Origin: Bacteroidales bacterium | GTDB lineage: Bacteria > Bacteroidota > Bacteroidia > Bacteroidales > Marinilabiliaceae | Reading direction: 5' to 3' | Assembly: GCA_024401335.1 (NCBI GenBank) | Contig: JAKSLH010000011.1 | Coordinates: 1 to 64,000, forward strand | DNA: 64,000 bases | Notes under the pieces: model-generated | What the model saw: only the letters and a program-made list of their open reading frames with translations | Told to the model about the DNA's origin: nothing | The model's database searches: none | Position numbers and translations under genes: made by a program | Part shown: positions 26,653 to 35,473 of the stretch, piece after piece | How the letters are laid out: every line of letters starts with the position of its first letter | Numbering within the stretch: the first letter of the stretch is position 1

Positions 26653-27558
26653 ATGAAATATATTAGAATAATATCGTTAAAGGTCGTATTGGCGTGTTAT
26701 TGTTTGCTGTCCTGTTCTCAATATAAAAATAATACTTCAATAGCGATAATAGGTGATGAGCCAATTTATGATAATGTCATTAATCATCCTATAGTTGAAA
26801 ATGCTATATATGATGAGTTGTGTAGAATATATGACATACGTTTAGAGGCGACTCGTGAGTACGTAGGGTTGATGTTGTTAAAAAAGTCGGCAGAAGAAAA
26901 CTTTATATCTATTGATTCTTTATTGGCTTCGTATTGCCAATCTAATGCATCATTGCAACTTGATGAAGAGGGTTTAAGAAAACGTTTGATAGATAGCCTA
27001 TTTATTTGTTATGATACTAGGATTATACTAAAAGAGCCCATAGCCCCTATTGTTAAAATTGAAAACGCTTTGATACATGAGAAGGGGTGTCTTGAATCAA
27101 AAATAATTGTCACAGAGATATCTGACTTTGATTGTGGTTTATGTTCATATATGCACAAGGAATACAGCGAATTGCTTGACAGGTATGGTGACCGTGTTAA
27201 ATTTTTGCATTCTACATTTTCTTCTGGAGTGTCTCCGTCTTCTAGAGCTGCCTATGCTGCTGGCTTACAAGATAGATACTGGGAGATGGCTGATTCCTTA
27301 TTTGCGATGCCTGTTGCTGCAGATTCAAGTGCAGTAATGGGTGTAGCAATGGTTATGGGACTCGATATGGATCAGTTTATCTATGATTATACATCTGCAG
27401 AGAACTATGAATTGTTGATGAAAAACAATGCATATCTCTCAAGCTGTGGAGTTAAACGAACTCCTACGATACTTATTAATGGTCATCCTTTGCGAAAACC
27501 TGATGATATTGATTTTGTTGATAGTCAAATTAATAGAGCGCTAGATGAGACTAATTAG
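26653..27558 (+). CDS. DsbA/thioredoxin-fold lipoprotein
   Basis: 301 residues with a lipoprotein signal (CYCLLSCSQ, lipid Cys at about 21). Residues 35-140 are helical, and from about 145 there is a DsbA-like thioredoxin fold: active site C161-G-L-C164 (DFDCGLCSYMH) and the cis-proline loop TPTILING with P271. Both active cysteines are present, so oxidase or isomerase activity outside the inner membrane is likely. It overlaps the DUF4249 gene by 14 bases and follows the Cys-containing lipoprotein. A role in forming disulfides in products of this locus is inferred from position. Confidence 0.82.
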   Translation: MKYIRIISLKVVLACYCLLSCSQYKNNTSIAIIGDEPIYDNVINHPIVENAIYDELCRIYDIRLEATREYVGLMLLKKSAEENFISIDSLLASYCQSNASLQLDEEGLRKRLIDSLFICYDTRIILKEPIAPIVKIENALIHEKGCLESKIIVTEISDFDCGLCSYMHKEYSELLDRYGDRVKFLHSTFSSGVSPSSRAAYAAGLQDRYWEMADSLFAMPVAADSSAVMGVAMVMGLDMDQFIYDYTSAENYELLMKNNAYLSSCGVKRTPTILINGHPLRKPDDIDFVDSQINRALDETN

Positions 27559-28411
27559 ATTATTCCTTATAATAATATCTTGTTGCGTTACAAGTTGCGT
27601 TGAGCCGATAGATATAAAAATCGAAGGAGTTTCTGAGCTACTTGCTATTGATGCAATGGTTACTGATTATGATAGTGTGCAGACCGTATATATTCGACGT
27701 GAATGTGAATCGCTTGAATATGATGAGAAATATCCTCCATTTGAAAATGCAAGTGTTTATATCAAAGATGATAACGGATGGGGTGCTTTTTTTGAGGATC
27801 AAGGCGATGGCCGTGTGTTTAAACTGAGTGGCCATCAGTTTGAACCGGGACGAACATATACTATATCAATCAATGTAGATAACAAACTATTTGAGGCTAC
27901 GGAGAAGATGGTTCCGCTTCCAGTTGTGGAGGGTGTGAAATTTTATCCTTCGATTTCCAAAGATGGTGAAGAAAATTGGAATCCAATATTATATTTCAAA
28001 GATAACCAGCCAGAAGTAGACAACTATTATTTGTTTGCGCAAAGTTTAGAGTGGATTAGAAATGGCTCTCAGAATAGGTATGTCCCTATTCAAATCCTCA
28101 GTGACGTTGGTTTGCGTGGTGATATGGATGGTGTAGATATAGAATTAGGTATGGGTGCAGAATGGCAAATGAGTTCTGATCTATATTTTGGTGAAAGATA
28201 TAGCTACAATTTTCTCACTATCAGCAAATCTAATTATGATTACTTTGCTGTGATGCAAAGTCATATAGAGAATGATGGAGGGGTCTACAAGCCTACGCCT
28301 ACATCTCCTGCAACCAATTTCAGCGGTAAGAATGTACAAGGTCAATTTATTGCTGCTTCAAGAAAGGTTCTAAGTGGACGTGTATCTGTAAATAATATTG
28401 TTGAGAGATGA
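27545..28411 (+). CDS. DUF4249-type lipoprotein partner of a TonB-dependent receptor
   Basis: 288 residues with a lipoprotein signal (CCVTSCVEP, lipid Cys about 18). The beta-sandwich-like sequence (LLAIDAMVTDYDSVQTVYIRR, then FEPGRTYTISINV and a long middle part) fits DUF4249, a Bacteroidota family usually coded next to TonB-dependent receptors. It overlaps the DsbA-like gene upstream by 14 bases and the receptor downstream by 4 (ATGA), so it is strictly coexpressed. By analogy with SusD it may be the outer-membrane lid or ligand binder of the receptor. The ligand is unknown. Confidence 0.78.
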   Translation: MRLIRLFLIIISCCVTSCVEPIDIKIEGVSELLAIDAMVTDYDSVQTVYIRRECESLEYDEKYPPFENASVYIKDDNGWGAFFEDQGDGRVFKLSGHQFEPGRTYTISINVDNKLFEATEKMVPLPVVEGVKFYPSISKDGEENWNPILYFKDNQPEVDNYYLFAQSLEWIRNGSQNRYVPIQILSDVGLRGDMDGVDIELGMGAEWQMSSDLYFGERYSYNFLTISKSNYDYFAVMQSHIENDGGVYKPTPTSPATNFSGKNVQGQFIAASRKVLSGRVSVNNIVER

Positions 28412-30648
28412 AAAAATACATGCTAATATTGCTCTTTATTGGTTGGGGTAGTTCATCGCTTGCACAAAGTGTATTTGGTTATGTAAAGGAGAAAATTACG
28501 GGGGAGACAATTCCGGGGGCTGTTGTTGTTGACAACGGACATTATGTGATGTCTAACAACTATGGTTATTATTCAATAGAGACAAGTTCCGATACCATAG
28601 TAATAAGTGCATATGGATATTCAATAGCAAAGAAGGCTGTCAGTGAAGCTTCTGATGGAAGGTTGGATTTTTACCTTGAGCCACTTCATCGCGAGATTAA
28701 CGAGGTGACAGTGAAATCAAAGAGTCTTTTTCAGACAGAGCTTAATATGCCTCGCATGAGCCGTCACTTTGTATCGGCCACCGATATCAAAAGTAATGTG
28801 GCTCTATTTGGCGAAGCTGATGCATTAAAGACTTTGCAGAATCTTCCCGGTGTGTCGTCGGCAGCCGACGGTAATGTCAACCTTTCAGTCAGAGGTAGTT
28901 CTCATGACCAGAATATGATACTTATCGATGAGGCTACGGTGTATAACCCGTCTCATGCTCTCGGACTCTTTTCTGGATTTAATCCTGATGCCATATCCAA
29001 TGTTGATTTCTACAAAAGTGGCTATTCACCAAAATACGGAGGAAAACTGGCTGCTGTTGTAGATATACGTATGAAAGAGGGTAATAACCAGAATTTTCAT
29101 GTGGAGGGAGGTATTGGTAATGTGGTCTCGAGGCTGATGGTTGAGAGCCCGATTAAGAAAAGTGTTGGGTCTTTAATGATTGCAGGACGCTATGGTAATG
29201 GCGAGTTGGTTAATACGATTGCTGATATTATAGACTTGGGTGGTGGTAATAAGAACGATGTGGTTAAGTTCTATGATTTGTGTGCAAAGACAAACTGGAA
29301 TATATCGGCTTCTGATCGCCTATATGCATCGGCCTATGTGAGTCATGATAAGTTCAAATGCACCGTTTTACTCCAGGATAACAATCAGGAATGGGGAAAT
29401 TGTACGGCAACTCTCCGCTGGAATCATATCTATAGTGATCGTCTTTTTGCCAATTATACTGCTACTGCATCTAGATATGAGTATATTCAGCAACAGGAAA
29501 AGGATGTAAGAGACTTTAAATGGGAAGCAGGTCAGTCGGAAGTGACATTGAAAGCGGATTATGATCATTTTTATGGTGACTGGCATTTCTCATATGGTGC
29601 CAATGTCGAATATCATTATTATAACCCAGGTGATGTAGAGCCTCTCAATGATAAATCTATTATGTTGCCACATCATCTACGGAAGAAAAGTATGCTGCTG
29701 GGATCCATATATGCAAATAACGAGATGAGTTTCGGCACGCGCTTTAATGCGAGCTTAGGTGTTCGTCTGTCATCGGCATATAACTCTAAGATTTACAATA
29801 CCATAGAACCTCGTGTGTCTGCATCGTATAGTTTAGGGTCGAATACTGCTTTAAAGGCTTCGTATGTCCGTACTGCTCAGTTCGATCATATGCTAACCAA
29901 TTCTGCTCTGAGTATGCCGACCGACACATGGATGCCTATTAGCAAGATAGTGTCTCCACAGACAGCCAACACTTTCTCTGCTGGTTTACATAGTACAGTA
30001 GCAGATGATGCTGTCGAGTTGTTCTGCGAGGCATACTATAAGCGGATGCACAATACGATTGACTATCGTGATAATGCCAATCTTTATATGAATGAGGATG
30101 TTGACCTTGAGGTGAGGAGGGGCGAAGGCAGAGCTTATGGTGTGGAAACTATGGCAAAGTATGAAAATGTGCATTTTAACTTCCAGCTTAGCTATACATT
30201 TTCGGTATCAGAAAGAAGGTCTGATGAGATAAATAAGGGACAATGGTATTATGCTGTGTATGACCAGAGGCATAATCTGACGGCAAACACAACATTCCAT
30301 GTAGCTAGAAATGATTTCTCCCTGGTATTCAAATATCATACCGGTGGACGTGCAACTGTTCCATATACAACTTTTTCCTACGCTGGAGCTGCAATGATGC
30401 AATATACGGAGAGAAATGGGTATGTCATGCCAGATTTTCATCGTCTAGACTTCTCCTGGTGCCATCATTTCAAGACTCATGGACGCTACCAGTCGTCTCT
30501 GACTTTCTCAATGTATAACTGCTATGGACGTAAAAATGCATACTCGGTCTTTGTGAAGGGCGACGAGTATAGCATGTCTGTGCCGCAGGGGTATATGATG
30601 TATCTCTACAAATGGATGCCATCATTGACTTATAACTTTAAATTCTAG
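28408..30648 (+). CDS. TonB-dependent outer-membrane receptor (DUF4249-associated)
   Basis: 746 residues with a signal peptide, an N-terminal carboxypeptidase-regulatory-like domain (VFGYVKEKITGETIPGAVV), a plug domain (LQNLPGVSSAADGNVNLSVRG, then YGGKLAAVVDIRMKEG) and a C-terminal 22-strand-type barrel ending in Phe. It is much shorter than SusC proteins and clearly homologous in the plug and near DEINKGQWY to the receptor at 53319-55649. It is cotranslated with the DUF4249 gene. It would import an unknown ligand with TonB energy. Confidence 0.88.
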   Translation: MKKYMLILLFIGWGSSSLAQSVFGYVKEKITGETIPGAVVVDNGHYVMSNNYGYYSIETSSDTIVISAYGYSIAKKAVSEASDGRLDFYLEPLHREINEVTVKSKSLFQTELNMPRMSRHFVSATDIKSNVALFGEADALKTLQNLPGVSSAADGNVNLSVRGSSHDQNMILIDEATVYNPSHALGLFSGFNPDAISNVDFYKSGYSPKYGGKLAAVVDIRMKEGNNQNFHVEGGIGNVVSRLMVESPIKKSVGSLMIAGRYGNGELVNTIADIIDLGGGNKNDVVKFYDLCAKTNWNISASDRLYASAYVSHDKFKCTVLLQDNNQEWGNCTATLRWNHIYSDRLFANYTATASRYEYIQQQEKDVRDFKWEAGQSEVTLKADYDHFYGDWHFSYGANVEYHYYNPGDVEPLNDKSIMLPHHLRKKSMLLGSIYANNEMSFGTRFNASLGVRLSSAYNSKIYNTIEPRVSASYSLGSNTALKASYVRTAQFDHMLTNSALSMPTDTWMPISKIVSPQTANTFSAGLHSTVADDAVELFCEAYYKRMHNTIDYRDNANLYMNEDVDLEVRRGEGRAYGVETMAKYENVHFNFQLSYTFSVSERRSDEINKGQWYYAVYDQRHNLTANTTFHVARNDFSLVFKYHTGGRATVPYTTFSYAGAAMMQYTERNGYVMPDFHRLDFSWCHHFKTHGRYQSSLTFSMYNCYGRKNAYSVFVKGDEYSMSVPQGYMMYLYKWMPSLTYNFKF

Positions 30649-30672
30649 TATTACTAATAATTTTTATAAGAA

Positions 30673-31548
30673 ATGAAACTTAAATTTTTTTGCGCCGTTG
30701 TTTTTTCGGCATTTATTGGATTTGCTCTTGTGGCATGTGGTGATGAATATGATCCTGAGACAAAAACTACCACGTATCTTGATTATTCTGTAGAAAGTAT
30801 TCCGTCTATATGGAAAATAGGAACATTTGAATATGTTGGTGAGAAGTTTGGTGTTTATCCGGGTTCAGAGAAAAATTCAACCGAATTGGCTCAGTATGAT
30901 TTGTCTTTTTTGTATTTTGGCGAAGATGGTAAGTGCAAAAGTTATAGATGTTACTATAATGACATAAATAACAATGTTGATGTAGTGTCTTATGATTATA
31001 AGACAGATGACAACTTGCACTTCGACATGTTAAATAATGCCATACTTTCCAAGTGGTCTTTTGCTGTAGAAAAAGAGGATGACTCTTATGGTGACATTTT
31101 CTTTTATACAGATTCTGTAAAAAGTGGACGCACATTCCACTATTACCATCCTTGTGAGGAAATAAGACACGATTCTATCCTTTATATGTGGGCACCTCAG
31201 TTACGTGGTATGTTGAGTGTTCCTAAGGATCGAGTTGTGAAGTCTACAGATATTGTCGGCAATTTCTATGGGGAATACGAAGCTCTAGGTGATGATATGT
31301 CGCTTGTTGAAGGTGTAAGTTATCGACGATACTACCATTTCAATGAAAATGGGAGCTTTACTATGGAGAAAGATGTTTTTCTCGCAGATGATGAATACTT
31401 CTCGGGAAAGTATTCGGTAAAGGAAGGTGATGTTGATATACTTGAATTGATATTTGAGGATGGCACCAAAGAATCGTTCCCGTTTGTCATGTATATGGGG
31501 AAGCTATATATGTACGATGAAGATGGCACTCGTAAGGAGTTTAATTAA
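30673..31548 (+). CDS. Lipoprotein with lipocalin-like C-terminal region
   Basis: 291 residues with a lipoprotein signal (FALVACGDE, lipid Cys about 22). It has two similar beta-rich stretches. The last 90 residues (VGNFYGEYEAL, YYHFNENGSFTMEKD, GKYSVKEGDVDILEL) have the strand pattern of lipocalin-like Bacteroidota lipoproteins. It follows the receptor by 24 bases and ends the locus at a terminator that is a copy of the one at 23389. Function unknown. Confidence 0.68.
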   Translation: MKLKFFCAVVFSAFIGFALVACGDEYDPETKTTTYLDYSVESIPSIWKIGTFEYVGEKFGVYPGSEKNSTELAQYDLSFLYFGEDGKCKSYRCYYNDINNNVDVVSYDYKTDDNLHFDMLNNAILSKWSFAVEKEDDSYGDIFFYTDSVKSGRTFHYYHPCEEIRHDSILYMWAPQLRGMLSVPKDRVVKSTDIVGNFYGEYEALGDDMSLVEGVSYRRYYHFNENGSFTMEKDVFLADDEYFSGKYSVKEGDVDILELIFEDGTKESFPFVMYMGKLYMYDEDGTRKEFN

Positions 31549-31567
31549 TCCCTTGAATCAATAACTC

Positions 31568-31611
31568 CAGACGGCTGCCGGACATTGGTCTGACAGCCGT
31601 CTGATGTTTTT
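31568..31611. terminator. Nested-hairpin terminator, copy 2 of a repeated element
   Basis: CAGACGGCTG (31568-31577) pairs with CAGCCGTCTG (31594-31603), with an inner CGGAC/GTCTG stem, then ATGTTTTT. Same element as at 23389-23422 with two base changes in the loop. It lies between convergent genes. Confidence 0.8.
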
Positions 31612-32626
31612 ATGACTTGTATGTCGTTTGTCGTTTCAGATAATAACGCAGTAAGATGCTATAGCGTTTGACCTCTTGAGGTAGAGCTGTTGTGCGATAA
31701 GGAGCAAGTGCTTTGCGTTTACTTAAGGCTGCTTTAAACGAACCGAAGAAGCTCCAATGTGCACGTACTATAGCCCAACAGAAATCTTTCTTGCCGTCAA
31801 TGATGAACTTGACTCCGGCGACACCATCGAGTATCAGACGCATGAAGAGGACTAGAGGCCAGGAAAAATTGTTGTAGTTCTTGACTAGCATTGTCAGGTT
31901 ATTGCGGAAATTGAGATATGTCTTGCGTGGGTTGGAGCTGTTGAGTGTGGCTCCTCCAAGATGATATACTCGCGACTCGCCACACGCCACAATGCGCATG
32001 CCTCGATTGCGTAATCTCCAGCATAGGTCTATCTCCTCCATGTGGGCGAAGAAGTCTTCGTCGAGACCTCCACAATCAATATATGCCTGTCGACGCACCA
32101 TAAGTGCAGCGCCACTTACCCAAAGGACGTCCGCATTGTCGTCGTATTGCCCGTTGTCGGCCTCTATGTCGTCCATGATGCGGCCACGGCAAAACGGATA
32201 TCCTAACCAGTCGATGAATCCACCTGCTGCTCCTGCATACTCAAAATGAGAATGACGCTTGTCGTCAAGTAGCTTAGGCGCACATGCTGCTATGTACGTG
32301 TCCGAATCCATCAGCTGTATCAGATTGTCTGTCCAACCGGTAGTTGTCGCCACATCGGAATTGAGAAGCAGCACGTATTCGTTGTCAAGTTGCGCTATTG
32401 CTCGGTTATACCCGCCAGCAAAACCATAGTTCTGGTCAAGGACTATAGTGCGTACATCGGGAAACTCTTCCTCGAGATATGCAAGACTGCCATCGGTCGA
32501 GGCATTGTCGGCCACAACCAACTCAACATCATCAGAGATGGTTGTAGCAGCTACTACTGGCAGGTATTTGCGAAGAAGTGCTTCGCCGTTCCAATTGAGA
32601 ATAACAACAGCCAGACTTTTCATCAC
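31610..32626 (-). CDS. GT2-family glycosyltransferase (rhamnosyltransferase-like)
   Basis: 338 residues with the GT-A fold of family 2: VVILNWNGEALLRKYLP, VVADNASTDGS (nucleotide binding), LLLNSDVATTTGW (DxD-like metal site) and GGLDEDFFAHMEEIDLCWRLRNRG, which is typical of WsaF/RfbF-type rhamnosyl or galactosyl transferases. It has a C-terminal tail of about 90 basic residues. Cytoplasmic face, cell-surface polysaccharide synthesis. Either of two adjacent Met codons may be the start. It lies 6 bases after the inositol monophosphatase gene, so the two are an operon. Confidence 0.86.
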   Translation of the reverse strand: MMKSLAVVILNWNGEALLRKYLPVVAATTISDDVELVVADNASTDGSLAYLEEEFPDVRTIVLDQNYGFAGGYNRAIAQLDNEYVLLLNSDVATTTGWTDNLIQLMDSDTYIAACAPKLLDDKRHSHFEYAGAAGGFIDWLGYPFCRGRIMDDIEADNGQYDDNADVLWVSGAALMVRRQAYIDCGGLDEDFFAHMEEIDLCWRLRNRGMRIVACGESRVYHLGGATLNSSNPRKTYLNFRNNLTMLVKNYNNFSWPLVLFMRLILDGVAGVKFIIDGKKDFCWAIVRAHWSFFGSFKAALSKRKALAPYRTTALPQEVKRYSILLRYYLKRQTTYKS

Positions 32627-32632
32627 TAATCC

Positions 32633-33424
32633 CTATTTTACAAGTGTTTCTTTGATGGTGGCCATGAATTGGTCGTGTAGATGACCATTGCTGGCTACTA
32701 TCTCACGACCGAAGATATAGTCACTACCGCCTCGGAAATCACATACCTTGCCACCTGCCTCTGTCACTAGGATACATCCCGCAGCGACATCGTATGGCTT
32801 AAGGTCGTATTCATAGAAAACATCAAAGCGGCCTGCTGCTGTATATGCCATGTCTGTAGCTGCTGAACCTAGACGACGTACACCATGAGAGACTGTCATG
32901 AAATGGTAGAGCGACTTCATATAGCCGTCCATGCGAGCGAAATTGTTATAGGGGAAGCCGGTGGCTACAAGTGCACTTTCGACCGTTGGGGCTGTTGATA
33001 CATGTATGGGTTTGCCGTTGAGATAAGCGCCACCACCAAGCCACGCAGAGAAGAGCTCACATTGACTGAGTTCGTATATGACACCAACAACGACTTTGTC
33101 GGCCTCCATAAGAGCAATGCTTATGGCGAATGGTGGCATGCTGTGAATGAAGTTGGTCGTTCCGTCTATTGGATCGACAATCCAGTTATATACTTCACCA
33201 CGATATGTGCGTGTTGATTCCTCTGCTATGAATCCGGCTTCGGGAACAATCTTCTCGAGACCAGCGACAAGTAGTCGTTCAGAGAACTTGTCCATCTGTG
33301 TGACAAAATCGTTGTGACCTTTTGACTCTATTTCAAGGCCGTTCTCTTCGCGATATTTTTTGAGTTGTTCGCCAGTCGCTCGGGCTAAATCGGCCACTTG
33401 CTGGCATATCAGCTTATAGTCCAT
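32633..33424 (-). CDS. Inositol monophosphatase family protein
   Basis: 263 residues with the metal-binding motifs of the family: EEST (about 68), WIVDPIDGTTNFIH (about 82-95) and the C-terminal YDVAAGCILVTEAGG, where the usual first Trp is Tyr. It removes phosphate from inositol phosphate or a related sugar or nucleotide phosphate; the true substrate in Bacteroidota is often unclear. A TATTTTTG box lies 23-30 bases upstream. It shares a divergent intergenic region, rich in repeats, with the gene at 33552. Confidence 0.88.
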   Translation of the reverse strand: MDYKLICQQVADLARATGEQLKKYREENGLEIESKGHNDFVTQMDKFSERLLVAGLEKIVPEAGFIAEESTRTYRGEVYNWIVDPIDGTTNFIHSMPPFAISIALMEADKVVVGVIYELSQCELFSAWLGGGAYLNGKPIHVSTAPTVESALVATGFPYNNFARMDGYMKSLYHFMTVSHGVRRLGSAATDMAYTAAGRFDVFYEYDLKPYDVAAGCILVTEAGGKVCDFRGGSDYIFGREIVASNGHLHDQFMATIKETLVK

Positions 33425-33446
33425 CAGAATATTGATTATATGAGGA

Positions 33447-33483
33447 CAAAAATACTAATAACTAGTTATTAATGACTAATAAC
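33447..33483. promoter_or_regulatory. Divergent control region with three copies of a 9-bp word
   Basis: The minus-strand -7 box TATTTTTG (33447-33454) is followed by ACTAATAAC at 33454-33462, its near inverse GTTATTAAT at 33465-33473, and ACTAATAAC again at 33475-33483, 21 bases from the first. The first two form the perfect palindrome AATAACTAGTTATT (33457-33470). This looks like an operator between the divergent genes. Confidence 0.5.
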
Positions 33484-33520
33484 GGGTGCCGAATTGCGAT
33501 TTCTTTCGGATTATTTTGAT

Positions 33521-33528
33521 TAATTTTG
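33521..33528 (+). promoter_or_regulatory. -7 box for the gene at 33552
   Basis: TAATTTTG, 23 bases before the ATG. A TTG is 24 bases upstream, wider than normal. Confidence 0.45.
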
Positions 33529-33551
33529 TTCATTATTTATAAACACAAGAC

Positions 33552-33932
33552 ATGAAAATAGAAATTATCAACACAGCTTGGATGTCAGAGATCCAAACAC
33601 TTGTGAAATCAAGAATAACAGCGTTGGAATGTGCATTGGAAAGAGCAAAGGAAGAGAATGCGAATCTGAATGAGACAGAAACAGAATATACATGGACAAA
33701 TCACATGGGTACAGTAAAGAGATACTCTAAAGAGGGTGTCGCATCTATGAAAGAGTTTGTTCGCATGTATGAAGCTGGTGAACTCAATACAGAAGACTGG
33801 GATAGCAAGGTGACATATACCATGTGGGTTGAAATAGCATTGGCATTGTACTATGTAGATGTGAAAACAGTACACGCTGGTATCACTTTTGTTGACGTGC
33901 GCAGATATATCTTCAATAAGATAGCGAAATAA
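33552..33932 (+). CDS. Small cytoplasmic protein of unknown function
   Basis: 126 residues without a signal peptide or membrane segment. Residues 8-45 form a likely amphipathic helix or coiled coil (LVKSRITALECALERAKEENANL). The middle is polar (TWTNHMGTVKRYSKEG) and the last 40 residues are likely helical. I recognise no family. It has its own -7 box and precedes a TIGR02757 gene by 19 bases, so it may be the first gene of a short operon. Confidence 0.6.
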   Translation: MKIEIINTAWMSEIQTLVKSRITALECALERAKEENANLNETETEYTWTNHMGTVKRYSKEGVASMKEFVRMYEAGELNTEDWDSKVTYTMWVEIALALYYVDVKTVHAGITFVDVRRYIFNKIAK

Positions 33933-33951
33933 CTAACCATATCATCTGGCA

Positions 33952-34719
33952 ATGAAACTCGAAGAACTTAAGGATTTTCTTGATGAGAAGACTGCGCAAT
34001 ACCAAACGCATGGATTCATTGCCGATGACCCTGTAAGCATACCTCATCGTTTCAGTCGTAAAGAAGATATAGAGATAGCGGGTGTCTTGGCATCGACTAT
34101 TGCGTGGGGTAATCGTAAGGCGATATTGAAGAGCTGTGACATAATGATGGACATGCTCGACAATTCACCATATGAGTATGTAACGCAAGCTACCGATGCT
34201 GATTTGAAGATGCTTGAATCATTCGTCTATAGGACTTTTCAGGCTGATGATCTTCCTGGTATGGTGAGGGGCTTACGCTCTATTTATGCTGACGGAGGCC
34301 TGGAATGTCTTATGACTCCTCGCGAGGGTGAGTCGGTGAGAGAGGGTATCGCTCGTTTCCGTAGTGCTATGTTGCCACATCTGAGCCAGAGGACTTATAA
34401 GCATGTGGCTGATGTCGCAGGAGGCGCTGCGGGTAAACGACTCAACATGTTCCTTAGGTGGATGGTCCGTTCCAATGATGGTCAAGTGGACTTCGGCTTA
34501 TGGAAAGGGATAAGGCCGTCGCAATTGATGCTGCCTCTTGATGTCCATACTGGCAATACGTCAAGGGCTCTTGGCATATTACAACGTAAGCAGAATGACT
34601 GGAAGGCTGTAGAAGAGGTTACGGCGACACTGCGTATGATGTGTCCTGACGACCCTGTAAAATATGACTTTGCCCTTTTTGGATTAGGCATCTACGAACA
34701 CTGGAAGAATGTCGAATAA
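33952..34719 (+). CDS. TIGR02757 (DUF2400) family protein
   Basis: 255 residues matching the TIGR02757 pattern: DDPVSIPHRFSRKEDIEIAGVLASTIAWGNR near the start, then WMVRSNDGQVDFGLWKGIRPSQLMLPLDVHTG and the tail DPVKYDFALFGLGI. Cytoplasmic. The all-helical family is found widely in Bacteroidota, Aquificae and some Proteobacteria and has no proven function. Its stop overlaps the start of trmN6 by 11 bases, suggesting coupled translation and perhaps a link to RNA. Confidence 0.88.
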   Translation: MKLEELKDFLDEKTAQYQTHGFIADDPVSIPHRFSRKEDIEIAGVLASTIAWGNRKAILKSCDIMMDMLDNSPYEYVTQATDADLKMLESFVYRTFQADDLPGMVRGLRSIYADGGLECLMTPREGESVREGIARFRSAMLPHLSQRTYKHVADVAGGAAGKRLNMFLRWMVRSNDGQVDFGLWKGIRPSQLMLPLDVHTGNTSRALGILQRKQNDWKAVEEVTATLRMMCPDDPVKYDFALFGLGIYEHWKNVE

Positions 34720-35422
34720 CTATTTCCAATTCAAACAGTTCACTGTCTATCAAGATAAGACGGCGATGAAGGTGGGCACCGACGGAGTGCTGCTTGGAGC
34801 GTTGTCGTGCAGAGACGCAAAGCCTTGTCGTGTCCTTGATATAGGAACAGGTACCGGCCTCGTGGCTCTTATGATGGCACAGAGGTTCGCTGATGCGCAG
34901 GTCGATGCGGTGGAGATAGATGCCGATGCCGCGGAGCAGGCAAAGGGTAATTTCAGCATTTCGCCGTTCGCTGCAAGACTCAAGGTTGTTCATTCTGATA
35001 TTGCCTGCTATACGGCGGAACAGCCGTATGACCTTATTGTGAGTAATCCTCCCTATTTCATCGATTCTTTAAAGGCTCCGGATGCACAGAGAAACATGGC
35101 TCGCCATGCTGTGACTCTTGACTGCGACACGTTTGCTAAGGCTGTAAATCGACTGCTGTCTGATGAAGGACAATGTGCCGTGGTATATCCTGCCGACTCA
35201 TTAGAGATATTGAAGGACTCTTTTGTGAGACAGGGCCTGGTGGCGAAAAGTGTGACATACGTGAAGCCTAATGCACAGAAAGCTGCTAAGAGGGCTGTCG
35301 TCACATTTGTCAAGGGAATAGGTGGACAATGTGGCGTAAATGAGATTGTAATGGAGAAGGAGAGGCATGTATATACCGATGAATTCGGTGAACTTGTGAA
35401 GGAGTTTTACCTTGACAGATGA
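34709..35422 (+). CDS. trmN6: tRNA1(Val) (adenine(37)-N6)-methyltransferase
   Basis: 237 residues, class I SAM methyltransferase: motif I LDIGTGTGLVALMMAQR, acidic end of strand 2 (VEIDADAAEQA) and the N6-adenine motif NPPYF (DLIVSNPPYF). The N-terminal FQFKQFTVYQDKTAMKVGTDGVLLG is typical of the YfiC/TrmN6 group, which methylates A37 of tRNA-Val in the cytoplasm. Overlaps the TIGR02757 gene by 11 bases. Confidence 0.9.
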   Translation: MSNNYFQFKQFTVYQDKTAMKVGTDGVLLGALSCRDAKPCRVLDIGTGTGLVALMMAQRFADAQVDAVEIDADAAEQAKGNFSISPFAARLKVVHSDIACYTAEQPYDLIVSNPPYFIDSLKAPDAQRNMARHAVTLDCDTFAKAVNRLLSDEGQCAVVYPADSLEILKDSFVRQGLVAKSVTYVKPNAQKAAKRAVVTFVKGIGGQCGVNEIVMEKERHVYTDEFGELVKEFYLDR

Positions 35423-35440
35423 TAATGCGTTAATTAATTA

Positions 35441-35448
35441 TATATTTG
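35441..35448 (+). promoter_or_regulatory. -7 box for the DUF4831-type gene and pepD
   Basis: TATATTTG, 25 bases before the ATG at 35474. No -33 TTG at 19 bases. Confidence 0.45.
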
Positions 35449-35473
35449 CAACAATAATAACACAACATACAAT

